NCBI RefSeq assembly: GCF_000522985.1
Contig: NZ_CP007128.1
Location: 4,882,220-4,946,219 of the forward strand
Source: Gemmatirosa kalamazoonensis
Lineage (GTDB): Bacteria; Gemmatimonadota; Gemmatimonadetes; Gemmatimonadales; Gemmatimonadaceae
Direction of reading: 5' to 3'
DNA length: 64,000 nt
Positions 30,964 to 39,586 of this stretch are shown in pieces. Numbering within the stretch: position 1 is the first letter of the stretch; each line of letters begins with the position of its first letter. The notes under the pieces are model-generated. The model saw only the letters and a list, made by a program, of their open reading frames with translations. It was not told the origin of the DNA and ran no database searches. The position numbers were made by a program, and so were the translations under genes.

Positions 30964-32145
30964 TCAGGTCACCACACTGCGTCGCCCGGCGAAGGTCTGC
31001 CATTCGCCCGACGTGAGAATCTCGTCGATCGCCACGACCGCCGCCTCGAGCTCGTCGTCCGTCGTGTAGAAGTGCGGCGCGACGCGGATGCCTGCGCCCG
31101 GGCGGTAGTCGACGACAATGTCGCGCGCGAGCAGACTCTGCGCCACCTCGTAGGCGTGGGGCACGTCGAACGCCACCGTGCCCCCGCGGCGCGCCGGGTC
31201 GCGCGGCGCGTGCACGGGAAAGCCGCGCGCGTCGGCGAGCGCGATGAGCCGCGCCGTCTGCCGCGTGCTCTTCGCGCGGATCGCGTCGATCCCCGCCGCG
31301 CGCACGATCCGCGGTCCCTCGATCGCCGCGTACAGCGCGGGCACCGACGGCGTGCCGCCGAGCCACCGCCACGCGCCCTCGGCGTGCTCCATCGTCGACT
31401 CGAACGCGAACGGCCGGGCGTGCGCCTGCCACCCGGTGACCGAGGGCCGCAGGTCGAGGCCAGGCCGCGTCCACAGGAAGCTCCCGCCAGGGCCCCCGCA
31501 CAGCCACTTCAGCACCCCGCCGGTGAGGAAGTCGACGTCGAGCCCACGGACGTCCACCGGCACCACGCCGACGGAGTGATACGCGTCGAGCGCGACGAGG
31601 GCGCCGACCTCGCGCGCGCGACGCACGATCGGCGCGACGTCCACCACGTACGCGGAGCGGAAGAGGACGTGCGAGACGGCGACGAGCCGCGTGCGCTCGT
31701 CGATCGCGTCGACGACCCGCCCCGCATCGATCGTGAGCCCGTCGTCGCTCGGGACGACGACGACGCGCGCACCGAGCCGCGCGGCGAGCGCGTCGACGAC
31801 GTAGCGCACCGACGGGAAGTCGAGCGCGGTCATCACGATCGCGTCGCCGGGCGCGAAGTCGAGCGCGGAGACGACGGCGGCCATCGCGGCGGTGACGTTG
31901 GGCACCATCGCGACCTCGCCCGCACCGGCACCGAGCAGCGGCGCGATCTCGTCGCCGACGGTGACGGGCATCTCCCACCACCGCTGCGCCCACGCGCGCA
32001 CGCCGAGCGTCTCCCACGCGTCGGCGTACTCGAGGAGCCGGTCGCGCGTGGCGCGCGGCATCGCGCCGAGCGAGTTGGAGACGAGATACGTGGAGCGCGC
32101 GAGGATAGGGAACTCGTCGCGGAAGCGGAGCAGCGGGTCGGTCAT
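30964..32145 (-). CDS. Kynureninase-like PLP enzyme (class V aminotransferase fold)
   Basis: A 393-residue pyridoxal-phosphate enzyme. The segments VALDAYHSVGVVPVDVRGLDVDFLTGGVLKW and LCGGPGGSFLWTR resemble kynureninase, with the PLP lysine in the VLKW position. Kynureninase cleaves kynurenine in tryptophan breakdown; related class V enzymes act as aminotransferases or desulfurases, so the substrate is not certain. The ATG overlaps the stop of the upstream amino-acid permease by four bases (ATGA), which supports a shared amino-acid catabolic role. Confidence 0.8.
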   Translation of the reverse strand: MTDPLLRFRDEFPILARSTYLVSNSLGAMPRATRDRLLEYADAWETLGVRAWAQRWWEMPVTVGDEIAPLLGAGAGEVAMVPNVTAAMAAVVSALDFAPGDAIVMTALDFPSVRYVVDALAARLGARVVVVPSDDGLTIDAGRVVDAIDERTRLVAVSHVLFRSAYVVDVAPIVRRAREVGALVALDAYHSVGVVPVDVRGLDVDFLTGGVLKWLCGGPGGSFLWTRPGLDLRPSVTGWQAHARPFAFESTMEHAEGAWRWLGGTPSVPALYAAIEGPRIVRAAGIDAIRAKSTRQTARLIALADARGFPVHAPRDPARRGGTVAFDVPHAYEVAQSLLARDIVVDYRPGAGIRVAPHFYTTDDELEAAVVAIDEILTSGEWQTFAGRRSVVT

Positions 32146-33461
32146 GACGCGGGTTGACGCGTGGCGCGGCGGCTGCGCGTGAGCGCGAACACCGCCGCGG
32201 AGACGGCGAGCACGATCGCGAGCACCGCCCATTCGTTCGGCTGCACGCTCGTGAGCAGGCCGAGGATGACGGCGATCGCGAGCGCGGGGATCACGCCGGC
32301 GAACGGCACGCGGAACGGCGTGCCGCCGGCGCGCACGTCGCGGCGCCGGAGCTCCCACGCGGCGGCGGCGCACGCGATGTAGAGCAGCAGGATCGCGACG
32401 TTGGCGATGATGGCGAGCTTCTCGAACGTGCCGCTGACGGCGAGCAGCCACACGATGGTGGCCTGCACGACGATCGCGACGTGCGGCGTGCGATGCGTGG
32501 CGTGCACCGCGGCGAGGGCGCGCGGGAGGAAGCCGTCGCGCCCGAACGCGTAGAGCGCGCGCGGCATGGCGAGGATCATCCCGCTCACGTAGGCGAGCAT
32601 GGAGAGCGTCGCGCCGGCGAGCACCATCGTGCGCCCCCACGGACCGATCGCGGCGCCCGCCGTGTCGGCGAGCGGCACGGTGGAGGTGGCGAGCGCGGGG
32701 CCGAGCACGCCCTCCGCGGCGAGGTGCAGCGCGAGGTAGATCAGCGTCACGCTCACCATCGCGATGGCGATCGCGCGCGGCACGGTGCGCGCCGGCTCGT
32801 GCACCTCGCCGCTCGGCACGAGCGCGCTCTCGATGCCGAGGTACGCGAAGATGAGCACGACCGACGTCCGCGTCACGGCGCCGAACGACGGCACGGTGCC
32901 CATGGCGAGGTTGCCCGGCCGAGCGGCGAGCGCGCCGAACGCGATGACGAGCAGCAGCGGCACGAGCTTCACGGCGGTGAGCACGAGGTTGAGCCGCGCG
33001 CCCTGTCGGACGCCGACGATGTTGACCCAGCTCAGTGCCACGAAGACGACGAGCATCACCGCCGCGCGCGCGACGACGCCGGCGAGCGCCGGCACCATCG
33101 CCGCGACCGCGTCGGCGAGCAGCGTGGCGACGGCGGCGAGGGCGAACGTGCCGGCGAGCCACAGCAGCACGCCGGAGAGAAAGCCGACGAACGGGCCGAA
33201 CGCCACCTCGACGTACGCGTACGGGCCGCCGGTGAGCGACACCCGGCTCCCCGCTTCGGCGAAGCAGAGGACCACGAGGCCCACCGCGAGTGTACAGAGC
33301 AGGTACGCGAGCGGCGCGGCGCCCCCCAGCGCGCCGGCGACGGTGGCGGGGAGGCGGAAGATGCTGCCGCCGATGGTGACGTTCACGATGGCCGCGGCGA
33401 GCGTCCACGGGCCTAACGCGCGGACGAGCGAGCGGTCGGACGAAGCGGACACCTGGGCCAT
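32142..33461 (-). CDS. Amino acid permease, APC superfamily
   Basis: A 439-residue transporter with about twelve hydrophobic helices. The N-terminal AAAIVNVTIGGSIFRLPATVAGALG and the ESALVPSGEVHEPARTVPRAI segments match APC-family amino-acid/polyamine transporters (unwound helix 1 motif and helix 6-7 loop). It is translationally coupled to the kynureninase-like gene, so it may import tryptophan, kynurenine or another amino acid. The GCCTAAC word near its start encodes Leu-Gly (RALGPWT). Confidence 0.88.
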   Translation of the reverse strand: MAQVSASSDRSLVRALGPWTLAAAIVNVTIGGSIFRLPATVAGALGGAAPLAYLLCTLAVGLVVLCFAEAGSRVSLTGGPYAYVEVAFGPFVGFLSGVLLWLAGTFALAAVATLLADAVAAMVPALAGVVARAAVMLVVFVALSWVNIVGVRQGARLNLVLTAVKLVPLLLVIAFGALAARPGNLAMGTVPSFGAVTRTSVVLIFAYLGIESALVPSGEVHEPARTVPRAIAIAMVSVTLIYLALHLAAEGVLGPALATSTVPLADTAGAAIGPWGRTMVLAGATLSMLAYVSGMILAMPRALYAFGRDGFLPRALAAVHATHRTPHVAIVVQATIVWLLAVSGTFEKLAIIANVAILLLYIACAAAAWELRRRDVRAGGTPFRVPFAGVIPALAIAVILGLLTSVQPNEWAVLAIVLAVSAAVFALTRSRRATRQPAS

Positions 33462-33582
33462 GAACGGCGCGTAGGGGGTGGCGGGGGTCGGAGGAATGTA
33501 GCAGCGTCGCGACATGGCGCCGCCGGCACTGGCGCGGTTCTTTCGCTTGTCCGGGTCGAACGCCCAACTCCGAGGTCGATCG

Positions 33583-34011
33583 ATGTCCCGCTTCTCGTCC
33601 TTCCCGACGACGGTGCGCGCTCGCGCGCTGGCCGCGACCGTGGCGCTGTTCGCCGGCCGCTCGCTCCATGCGCAGCCGCAGGTCGCACGGTTCGCCCAGG
33701 TCGCGCAGCTCGCGCCCGCCGACAGCGTCCTCACTCCCTCGGCGAGCGGCGCCCCCGTCGCACCGGCCGGCCCGACGCTCGCGGCGGCCGCCGTCGCCGC
33801 GCGGCCCACGCAGGCGGACCGTCGACCGACGAGCGCCGAGGCCCGTGCCGCGGTCGCGCCGCGCGCGCACCACGGGCAGGCCGCGGCGCTCATGATCGTC
33901 GGGGGGGCCGCGGTCGTCCTCGGCATCCTCGTTGGTGGCGATGCGCAGACCCCGCTCGTCGTAGGAGGGGCGGTCGTCGGCCTCATCGGGTTGTACCAGT
34001 ATCTCCTCTGA
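33583..34011 (+). CDS. Small secreted or membrane hypothetical protein
   Basis: A 142-residue protein with an N-terminal signal (RARALAATVALFAGRSLHAQ) and a C-terminal pair of hydrophobic segments (HGQAAALMIVGGAAVVLGILVGG and PLVVGGAVVGLIGLYQYLL) separated by a short turn, as in glycine-zipper hairpins. The middle is Ala/Pro-rich. Function unknown. It is divergent from the permease and followed by a hairpin terminator. Confidence 0.65.
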   Translation: MSRFSSFPTTVRARALAATVALFAGRSLHAQPQVARFAQVAQLAPADSVLTPSASGAPVAPAGPTLAAAAVAARPTQADRRPTSAEARAAVAPRAHHGQAAALMIVGGAAVVLGILVGGDAQTPLVVGGAVVGLIGLYQYLL

Positions 34012-34018
34012 GCGCGCG

Positions 34019-34040
34019 AGGCCGGCGTCGCCGCCGGCTT
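34019..34040 (+). terminator. Hairpin terminator
   Basis: Stem GCCGGCG/CGCCGGC (34021-34027 with 34032-34038), four-base loop, followed by TT. It lies 10 bases after the stop of the 142-residue gene. Confidence 0.65.
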
Positions 34041-34079
34041 CGCGTCCCTCGAAGGTGTCCCCGCACGCGGAGCAGTCGC

Positions 34080-35303
34080 ATGAGCATCCCACCGACCGAC
34101 ACCCGATTCGCGCCGCGCATCGTCGCCCGTCCCGGGCCGCGCATCGCGCTCGTCCTCGGCGGCGGGGGGCTCAAGGGGTTCGCGCACATCGGCGTGCTGC
34201 GGGCGCTGCGCGAGCGCGGCATCCGGCCGGTCGTCTACGCCGGCGCGAGCATCGGCGCGCTGCTGGCGGCCGCCGCCGCGGGCGGGATGAGCCCCGCGGA
34301 GATGGCGTGGCGCGCGGAGCGGCTGGAGCGGCGCGACCTGTTCCGGCTGAACCACTACCAGATGCTGCTCGACCGCATCCGTGTCTCGTCGCTGTATGCC
34401 GCGGAGCCGCTGCGCGCGTTGATCGACGAGGTGGTGCCGCTCGGCACGTTCGACGACCTGCCGCTGCCGGTGCTCGTGAACACGGTGGACCTCGTGCGGT
34501 GCTCGCAGGTCGTGTGGGGGCTGCGTGGGCTGAGCGACGTGTCGGTGCGCGATGCGGTGTACGCGTCGTGCGCGCTGCCGGGCTTCTTCCCGCCGGGCGC
34601 GGTGAACGGCCGCGTGTGCGTCGACGGCGGCACGACCGACAACATGCCGGTATCGATCGCCGCGCGCCCCGGCGGCATCCCGCCGGTCGACGCGGTGATC
34701 GCGATCGACGTCGGCAACGCGGACCTGCTGCACGACGAGTCGATCGGCGGCCAGGGGTTCGCGCAGATCTTCATGCGCGCGGCGAGCGCCATGATGCACG
34801 CGCTGCAGGAGGCGCCGCTGCAGCACTGGAACGGCCCCCCGATGCTGCTCGTGCGCCCGAAGGTGAGCCACTTCGGGTGGTTCGCGTTCGGCCACACGCC
34901 GGAGCTGATCGAGGAGGGCTATCGCTCCACGGTGGAGGCGCTGCGGAACCTCGACGAGCTGCTCACCGCGGAGGGCGGGATCTGGCCGCGCCGGCCGGTC
35001 CGCGTGCGCGTGGACCGCGAACGGTGCACGGGATGCGGGCTGTGCGCCGCGATGGCGCCGCGCACGATGGGGCTCGACGGCACGGGCAAGGCGTTCGCGC
35101 TCTCGCGGGAGCTGTCCTGGTCACCGGCCGACGGCGACTTCGTGCGGCACTGCCCGACGGCGGCGATCGAGGTGGACGATCTGGCGAGCCGCGTGCTGCC
35201 GATCCTCGACGACGACTCGGACGAGCCGGTGGCGCCGGATGGTGTCGTACCGCCACCCGATGCGCTCCGAACCGATGGGGCGGCGCTGGTGAGGCGGCGC
35301 TGA
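34080..35303 (+). CDS. Patatin-like phospholipase fused to a 4Fe-4S ferredoxin domain
   Basis: A 407-residue two-domain protein. Residues 20-290 are a patatin-like lipase: glycine-rich oxyanion loop LGGGGLKGFAHIGVL, nucleophile elbow GASIG (Ser57) and catalytic Asp182 in DGG. From about residue 308 comes a ferredoxin-like unit with four cysteines, CTGCGLC (Cys316, 319, 322) and HCPTAAIEV (Cys358), enough for one 4Fe-4S cluster. The C-terminus is acidic and disordered. No signal peptide is seen. Patatins hydrolyse lipid esters; an attached iron-sulfur cluster suggests redox control or an electron-transfer role, which is inference. No domain boundary shows a frameshift, so the fusion seems real. 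Confidence 0.88.
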   Translation: MSIPPTDTRFAPRIVARPGPRIALVLGGGGLKGFAHIGVLRALRERGIRPVVYAGASIGALLAAAAAGGMSPAEMAWRAERLERRDLFRLNHYQMLLDRIRVSSLYAAEPLRALIDEVVPLGTFDDLPLPVLVNTVDLVRCSQVVWGLRGLSDVSVRDAVYASCALPGFFPPGAVNGRVCVDGGTTDNMPVSIAARPGGIPPVDAVIAIDVGNADLLHDESIGGQGFAQIFMRAASAMMHALQEAPLQHWNGPPMLLVRPKVSHFGWFAFGHTPELIEEGYRSTVEALRNLDELLTAEGGIWPRRPVRVRVDRERCTGCGLCAAMAPRTMGLDGTGKAFALSRELSWSPADGDFVRHCPTAAIEVDDLASRVLPILDDDSDEPVAPDGVVPPPDALRTDGAALVRRR

Positions 35304-35395
35304 TCCGACGGCGCTGATACGGCGGCGCTGATAACGCGTGGTTTCAACGCCGCCGTTTCAGCGTCGAAGCATCAGCGCCGCGCTTCCAGCGCCGC
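35293..35395. repeat. CGGCGCTGA-unit array between converging genes
   Basis: Three to four GGCGGCGCTGAT-like units (from 35293) face complementary ATCAGCGCCG and TTCCAGCGCCG units (to 35395). The unit includes the TGA stop codons of both converging genes, which each end in CGGCGCTGA. It can form a hairpin and probably ends both transcripts. Confidence 0.75.
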
Positions 35396-36427
35396 CATGG
35401 CAAGCCGCGCATACGCGTCCACCGCGCCCCGCAGTTCAGGCACGTCCACGTACTCCCCGTCCGTGTGCGCGACGTGAATCGAGCCGGGCCCGAAGAGATA
35501 CGGCGTCCCCCAGTTGCCGAGCGCCGGCACGTCCGTCGCGTACGCCACCACGCCCGTCGCGAAGCCCGGCACGGTGCCTAACCGCACCGGCGGCACCATC
35601 GGCCCGTACTCGATCGCCGCGCGGCCCGCCACCCATCGCTCCAGCAGCGGCTTGAGCTCCGCATCGGGCGTGACGAGGCGCGCCATGCATCGCGCTTCGG
35701 CCCACGGCGCGACGACGTTGTCCGCGACGCCGCCGGCGAGATGGCCGATGTTCACCGTCGTCTCGCCGAGCACCGGATCCGACGGCAGCGCGAGATCGTC
35801 GATCTCGCCTAACAGTCGCACGAGCTTCGCCGTCGCGGAGTCGCCGAGCTGCGGGTAGGCCGAGTGCGCGGCGCGGCCGCTCGCGCGCAGCGTGAAGCGG
35901 AGCGCGCCCTTCGTGCCGGTGCCGAGCACGCTCTCCGTCGGCTCGCCGTTCACGAGCACGCGGTTCTCCGGCGCGAGCCGTGGCTGTGCGGCGTTCGCGG
36001 CCTTCGCGCCGTCGTGCGTCGTCTCCTCGCCGACGACGAACAGCAGCCCGACGCGCACGCCGCGTGCGCGCAGCCGCTCGGCCGCGCACATCATCGCCGC
36101 GGCGATCCCCTTCGCGTCGCACGCACCGCGTCCCCACAGCCGATCGCCGTCGAGTCGCGGGGCGATGTACGGCGGCACCGTGTCGAGATGCGTGGAGAGC
36201 GTGACGAGCGGCGAGCGCTCGTCCGCCGACGCGAACAGCACGTCGCGCCCGGCCGTCACCGGCACGCGCGTCGTGCGCCATCCACGCGCGCCGAGCACGC
36301 GCTCCGCCGCGTCGATCGCGGGGCCCTCGGCGCCGCTGGTGGACGGCGCCTCCATCAGCGCGATGGCGACGGCGAGCGGATCGAGCGGCTCGGTGGCCGC
36401 GACCTCGAGTGCGAGCGGTTCGGTCAT
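35372..36427 (-). CDS. M20 family metallopeptidase (ArgE/DapE/LysK type)
   Basis: A 351-residue zinc deacylase or aminoacylase. The metal and catalytic motifs are clear: STHLDTVPP (His ligand and Asp), GRGACDAKGIAAAM (bridging Asp) and FVVGEETTHDG (general-base Glu plus ligand). A dimerisation domain sits in the middle and the last His is in GPGSIHVAHTDGEYV. The short form and GDRLWGRGACDAKG wording are near LysK/ArgE-type deacetylases in arginine or lysine synthesis. No neighbouring biosynthetic gene helps, so the substrate stays open. Two GCCTAAC words encode Leu-Gly. Confidence 0.87.
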   Translation of the reverse strand: MTEPLALEVAATEPLDPLAVAIALMEAPSTSGAEGPAIDAAERVLGARGWRTTRVPVTAGRDVLFASADERSPLVTLSTHLDTVPPYIAPRLDGDRLWGRGACDAKGIAAAMMCAAERLRARGVRVGLLFVVGEETTHDGAKAANAAQPRLAPENRVLVNGEPTESVLGTGTKGALRFTLRASGRAAHSAYPQLGDSATAKLVRLLGEIDDLALPSDPVLGETTVNIGHLAGGVADNVVAPWAEARCMARLVTPDAELKPLLERWVAGRAAIEYGPMVPPVRLGTVPGFATGVVAYATDVPALGNWGTPYLFGPGSIHVAHTDGEYVDVPELRGAVDAYARLAMAALEARR

Positions 36428-36587
36428 GCCGGGGAAGGTATCGGCGGCGTGCGAACGCGGTACCGGTCGCCGAGTGACGGACCGCGGTGACTGCTCCACA
36501 TAGGGCCGGGTCCGACGCACAGGCGCGTTTGACGGAGCCCACAGGCGACGGCATGTTCGCCGCGCGGCGCCCCCCACTCGCGCCCTC

Positions 36588-39569
36588 GTGTCGACGTCAA
36601 CCCGAAAGGAGGGAGACGATGCACGCACGCGGAGCCACGCCACCCGGCCGTCCGACCGCCCGCCCTGCCCCCCATGGACGCGCGCCACCGCCACTCTCGC
36701 CGCGGCACTGCTGCTCGCATGCGGGGCCCTCGCCGCCGTCCCGCTGCTCGCGCAACAACCGGGGCGCGGCACCGTACGCGGGCGCGTCGAGAACGCGGGC
36801 ACCGGCACGCCGATCCCGAACGCGCAGATCCAGGTCGCGAGCACCACGCTCGGCGCGCAGAGCGGCGGCGACGGCACGTTCACCATCGCCGCCGTGCCCG
36901 CGGGATCGCAGACGCTGCGCGTGCGACTCATCGGCTATGCGCCGGTCGACCGCGTCGTCACCGTGGTCGCCGGACAGACGGCGGACGTGACGGTGGGCCT
37001 CAAGCCGGCGGCCGTCGCGCTCGACGAGGTCGTGGTGACGGGCACCGCGGGCCAGGCGCGTCGCCGCGAGGTGGGCAACGCGATCGCGTCGGTGAAGGCG
37101 GCCGACGCGCCGGAAGCGAAGACGAACGTCTCCGACTTCCTCGCCGCGCGCGTGCCCGGCGCCAGCATCCTGCAGAGCGCGGGCGTCATCGGCGCGGGCT
37201 CGTCGATCCGACTGCGCGGCAACACGAGCGTCGCGCTGAGCAACCAGCCCCTGATCTACGTCGACGGCGTGCGCATGCGCGGCGACGAGTATCCCAAGAA
37301 CGTGCCCGCGGCGGGCGGACAGAACCTGCGTTCGTCGCACGTGAACGGGAGCCCGCTGAACGACATCAATCCCGACGACATCGAGCGCATCGAGGTGCTG
37401 AAGGGCGCCGCGGCGTCGACGCTGTACGGCACGGAGGCCGCGGCGGGCGTGATCCAGATCTTCACGAAGAAGGGATCCGCCGGCAAGGCGCTGTGGACCG
37501 CGCAGACGAGCCAGGGCTTCGCGAAGGAGCGGCCGTTCGGCACGGACGCGGTGCCGTACATGTTCATGGACCCGTGGCTGCGCACCGCGCCTCGCGGCTC
37601 GTACGCGCTCTCCGTCGCCGGCGGATCGCCCGCGCTGAAGTACTTCTCGTCGGGGCTCGTGGAGGACAACAAGGGCGTGCTGCCGAACGACCACGAGAAG
37701 AAGTACGGCGTGCGCGGCAACTTCAACTACCAGCCGATCCCGAAGCTCGCGCTGGAGTGGACGAGCTCCTACACGAACGACGACCTGCATCAGACGCCGG
37801 CGGGCAACAACGCGCACGGGCTCACGCTGAACGCGTTCCGCCGCGACCGCAACTACTTCGGGAGCGCGAACGTCGACACCATCAGCCAGGTGCTCGACTT
37901 CAAGCTCACCACGGGCGTCGACCACCTCATCCTCGGCGGCTCGGCCACGTACACGCCGCTGCCTAACGTCACGCAGCGCGTGACGCTCGGCCTCGACCGC
38001 GCCGCCGTCGAGAATCGGCAGCTCCGGCCGTTCGGCTTCCCGGGCGTGCCGCAGGGCGTCATCAGCGATCAGATGTGGGTCGCGAAGACGCTGAACGCGG
38101 ACTACGTGGGCAACTGGGAGTGGCAGGCGATGCGCGCGCTGAAGTCGACGCTGTCGTGGGGCGGCCAGAGCGCGACCGTCGACACGCGCGACGTCGAGGG
38201 ATACGCCGAGAACCTGCCGCCGATTCCCGTGCCCACCGTCTCCAGCGGATCCGCGCGGCAGGGCTTCGAGACGCGGCAGAAGGTGATCAACGCCGGGTTC
38301 TTCGTGCAGGAGCTGGTCGGCCTCGCCGACAAGTTCTTCGTCACCGGCGGCGTGCGGGTCGACGGCAACAGCGCGTTCGGCAAGGACTTCGGGCTGCAGA
38401 CATACCCGAAGGTGAGCGCGGCGTACGTGATCTCCGAGGAGGGCTTCTGGCCGAAGGTGTTAGGCACCATGAAGCTGCGCGCGGCGTACGGCGAGGCCGG
38501 GCGCGCGCCGGGCGCGTTCGACGCCGTGCGCACGTGGGATCCGGTCGGCTGGAACAACCAGCCCGCGCTCGACCCGCGCAACCTCGGCAACCCGAACCTC
38601 GGCCCCGAGCGCACGAAGGAGGTCGAGCTCGGGTTCGAGCAGGCGCTGCTCGACCAGCGCGTGACGCTCGACTTCACCTGGTTCGACTCGAAGACCGTCG
38701 ACGCGCTGCTGCGCGTGCGCAAGCCGCCGTCGACCGGCGGGTGGGACTCGCAGCTCGAGAACGTGGGCAAGCTGCAGAAGCGCGGCATCGAGGCGGCGTT
38801 GAACGCGGTGATCACGCAGTACCGCCTCGCGACGTGGAGCGCCGGCCTGTCGCTGTCGACGAACCACAGCAAGGCGCTCGACCTCGGCGGCGCGCCGTCG
38901 TTCGCCATGGCGAGCAATCCGGGCACGGTCTCGACGCTGTCGACGAACGGCTTCGGCTACGTCGCGCAGGGCTACCCGGTTCCGGTGATCCGCGCGCGGC
39001 TCATTCGCAACCCCGACGCGATCGGCGTCCCCGCGGACACGGTGCCGAACTACTACTTCGGCCCCGCGCAGCCGACGCACATCGTCGCGGCCAACACGTC
39101 GCTGCGCACGTGGCGCGGCATCGAGATCTCGGCGCGCGGCGAGCTGCAGGGCGGCCACTGGCTCGACGAGGACGCGTCGTTCCAGGCGCTGTCGCGCGCC
39201 GTCGAGTGGCCCACCTGCCAGTCGGCATACGACAAGATCAAGGCGAACCAGCAGGCGCAGCTCACGGTGCGCGAGACGCTGTGGTGCATCCAGAAGAACG
39301 TGCGGTCGGACATGTTCATCTACCCGGCCGACTTCTTCAAGCTGCGCGACGTGTCGCTGCGCGTGCCGTTAGGCCGCATGGTGCCGGGCACCCAGGCGGC
39401 GACGCTCGTGCTCTCGGCCGGCAACTGGTTCACGTGGAAGAAGAAGGAGTTCCCGGTGTTCGATCCCGAGCAGGCGGGGAACGACGGCTTCAACGCCGGC
39501 GTGCGCTACATCTCGGAGCACATCCCCGCGCCGGCGACGTTCACGGCGCAGCTCAAGGTCGCCTTCTGA
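36588..39569 (+). CDS. SusC/RagA-type TonB-linked outer-membrane receptor (start region possibly frameshifted)
   Basis: A roughly 990-residue TonB-dependent transporter. After the signal segment (ATLAAALLLACGALAAVPLLAQ) comes a carboxypeptidase-regulatory-like domain (GTVRGRVENAGTGTPIPNAQI), the linker LDEVVVTGTAGQARRREVG, the plug (SSIRLRGNTSVALSNQPLIYVDGVRM ... ASTLYGTEAAAGVIQIFTKKG) and the beta-barrel, ending with aromatic LKVAF. With SusD downstream it imports a large nutrient, often a glycan or peptide. The open frame begins at a GTG (36588) with no ribosome site, while a strong AGGAGG precedes an ATG at 36619 in another frame; one extra C in the C6 tract at 36668-36673 would join that ATG to this frame. 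Confidence 0.93.
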   Translation: MSTSTRKEGDDARTRSHATRPSDRPPCPPWTRATATLAAALLLACGALAAVPLLAQQPGRGTVRGRVENAGTGTPIPNAQIQVASTTLGAQSGGDGTFTIAAVPAGSQTLRVRLIGYAPVDRVVTVVAGQTADVTVGLKPAAVALDEVVVTGTAGQARRREVGNAIASVKAADAPEAKTNVSDFLAARVPGASILQSAGVIGAGSSIRLRGNTSVALSNQPLIYVDGVRMRGDEYPKNVPAAGGQNLRSSHVNGSPLNDINPDDIERIEVLKGAAASTLYGTEAAAGVIQIFTKKGSAGKALWTAQTSQGFAKERPFGTDAVPYMFMDPWLRTAPRGSYALSVAGGSPALKYFSSGLVEDNKGVLPNDHEKKYGVRGNFNYQPIPKLALEWTSSYTNDDLHQTPAGNNAHGLTLNAFRRDRNYFGSANVDTISQVLDFKLTTGVDHLILGGSATYTPLPNVTQRVTLGLDRAAVENRQLRPFGFPGVPQGVISDQMWVAKTLNADYVGNWEWQAMRALKSTLSWGGQSATVDTRDVEGYAENLPPIPVPTVSSGSARQGFETRQKVINAGFFVQELVGLADKFFVTGGVRVDGNSAFGKDFGLQTYPKVSAAYVISEEGFWPKVLGTMKLRAAYGEAGRAPGAFDAVRTWDPVGWNNQPALDPRNLGNPNLGPERTKEVELGFEQALLDQRVTLDFTWFDSKTVDALLRVRKPPSTGGWDSQLENVGKLQKRGIEAALNAVITQYRLATWSAGLSLSTNHSKALDLGGAPSFAMASNPGTVSTLSTNGFGYVAQGYPVPVIRARLIRNPDAIGVPADTVPNYYFGPAQPTHIVAANTSLRTWRGIEISARGELQGGHWLDEDASFQALSRAVEWPTCQSAYDKIKANQQAQLTVRETLWCIQKNVRSDMFIYPADFFKLRDVSLRVPLGRMVPGTQAATLVLSAGNWFTWKKKEFPVFDPEQAGNDGFNAGVRYISEHIPAPATFTAQLKVAF
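36607..36621 (+). promoter_or_regulatory. Strong ribosome-binding site with out-of-frame ATG
   Basis: AGGAGG (36607-36612) is placed six bases before the ATG at 36619. It is among the best such sites in the window, but the ATG is one frame away from the SusC-type reading frame. The C6 run at 36668-36673 is the likeliest place for a missing base. Confidence 0.7.
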
Positions 39570-39586
39570 CCCGCGGAGCCGATCCC

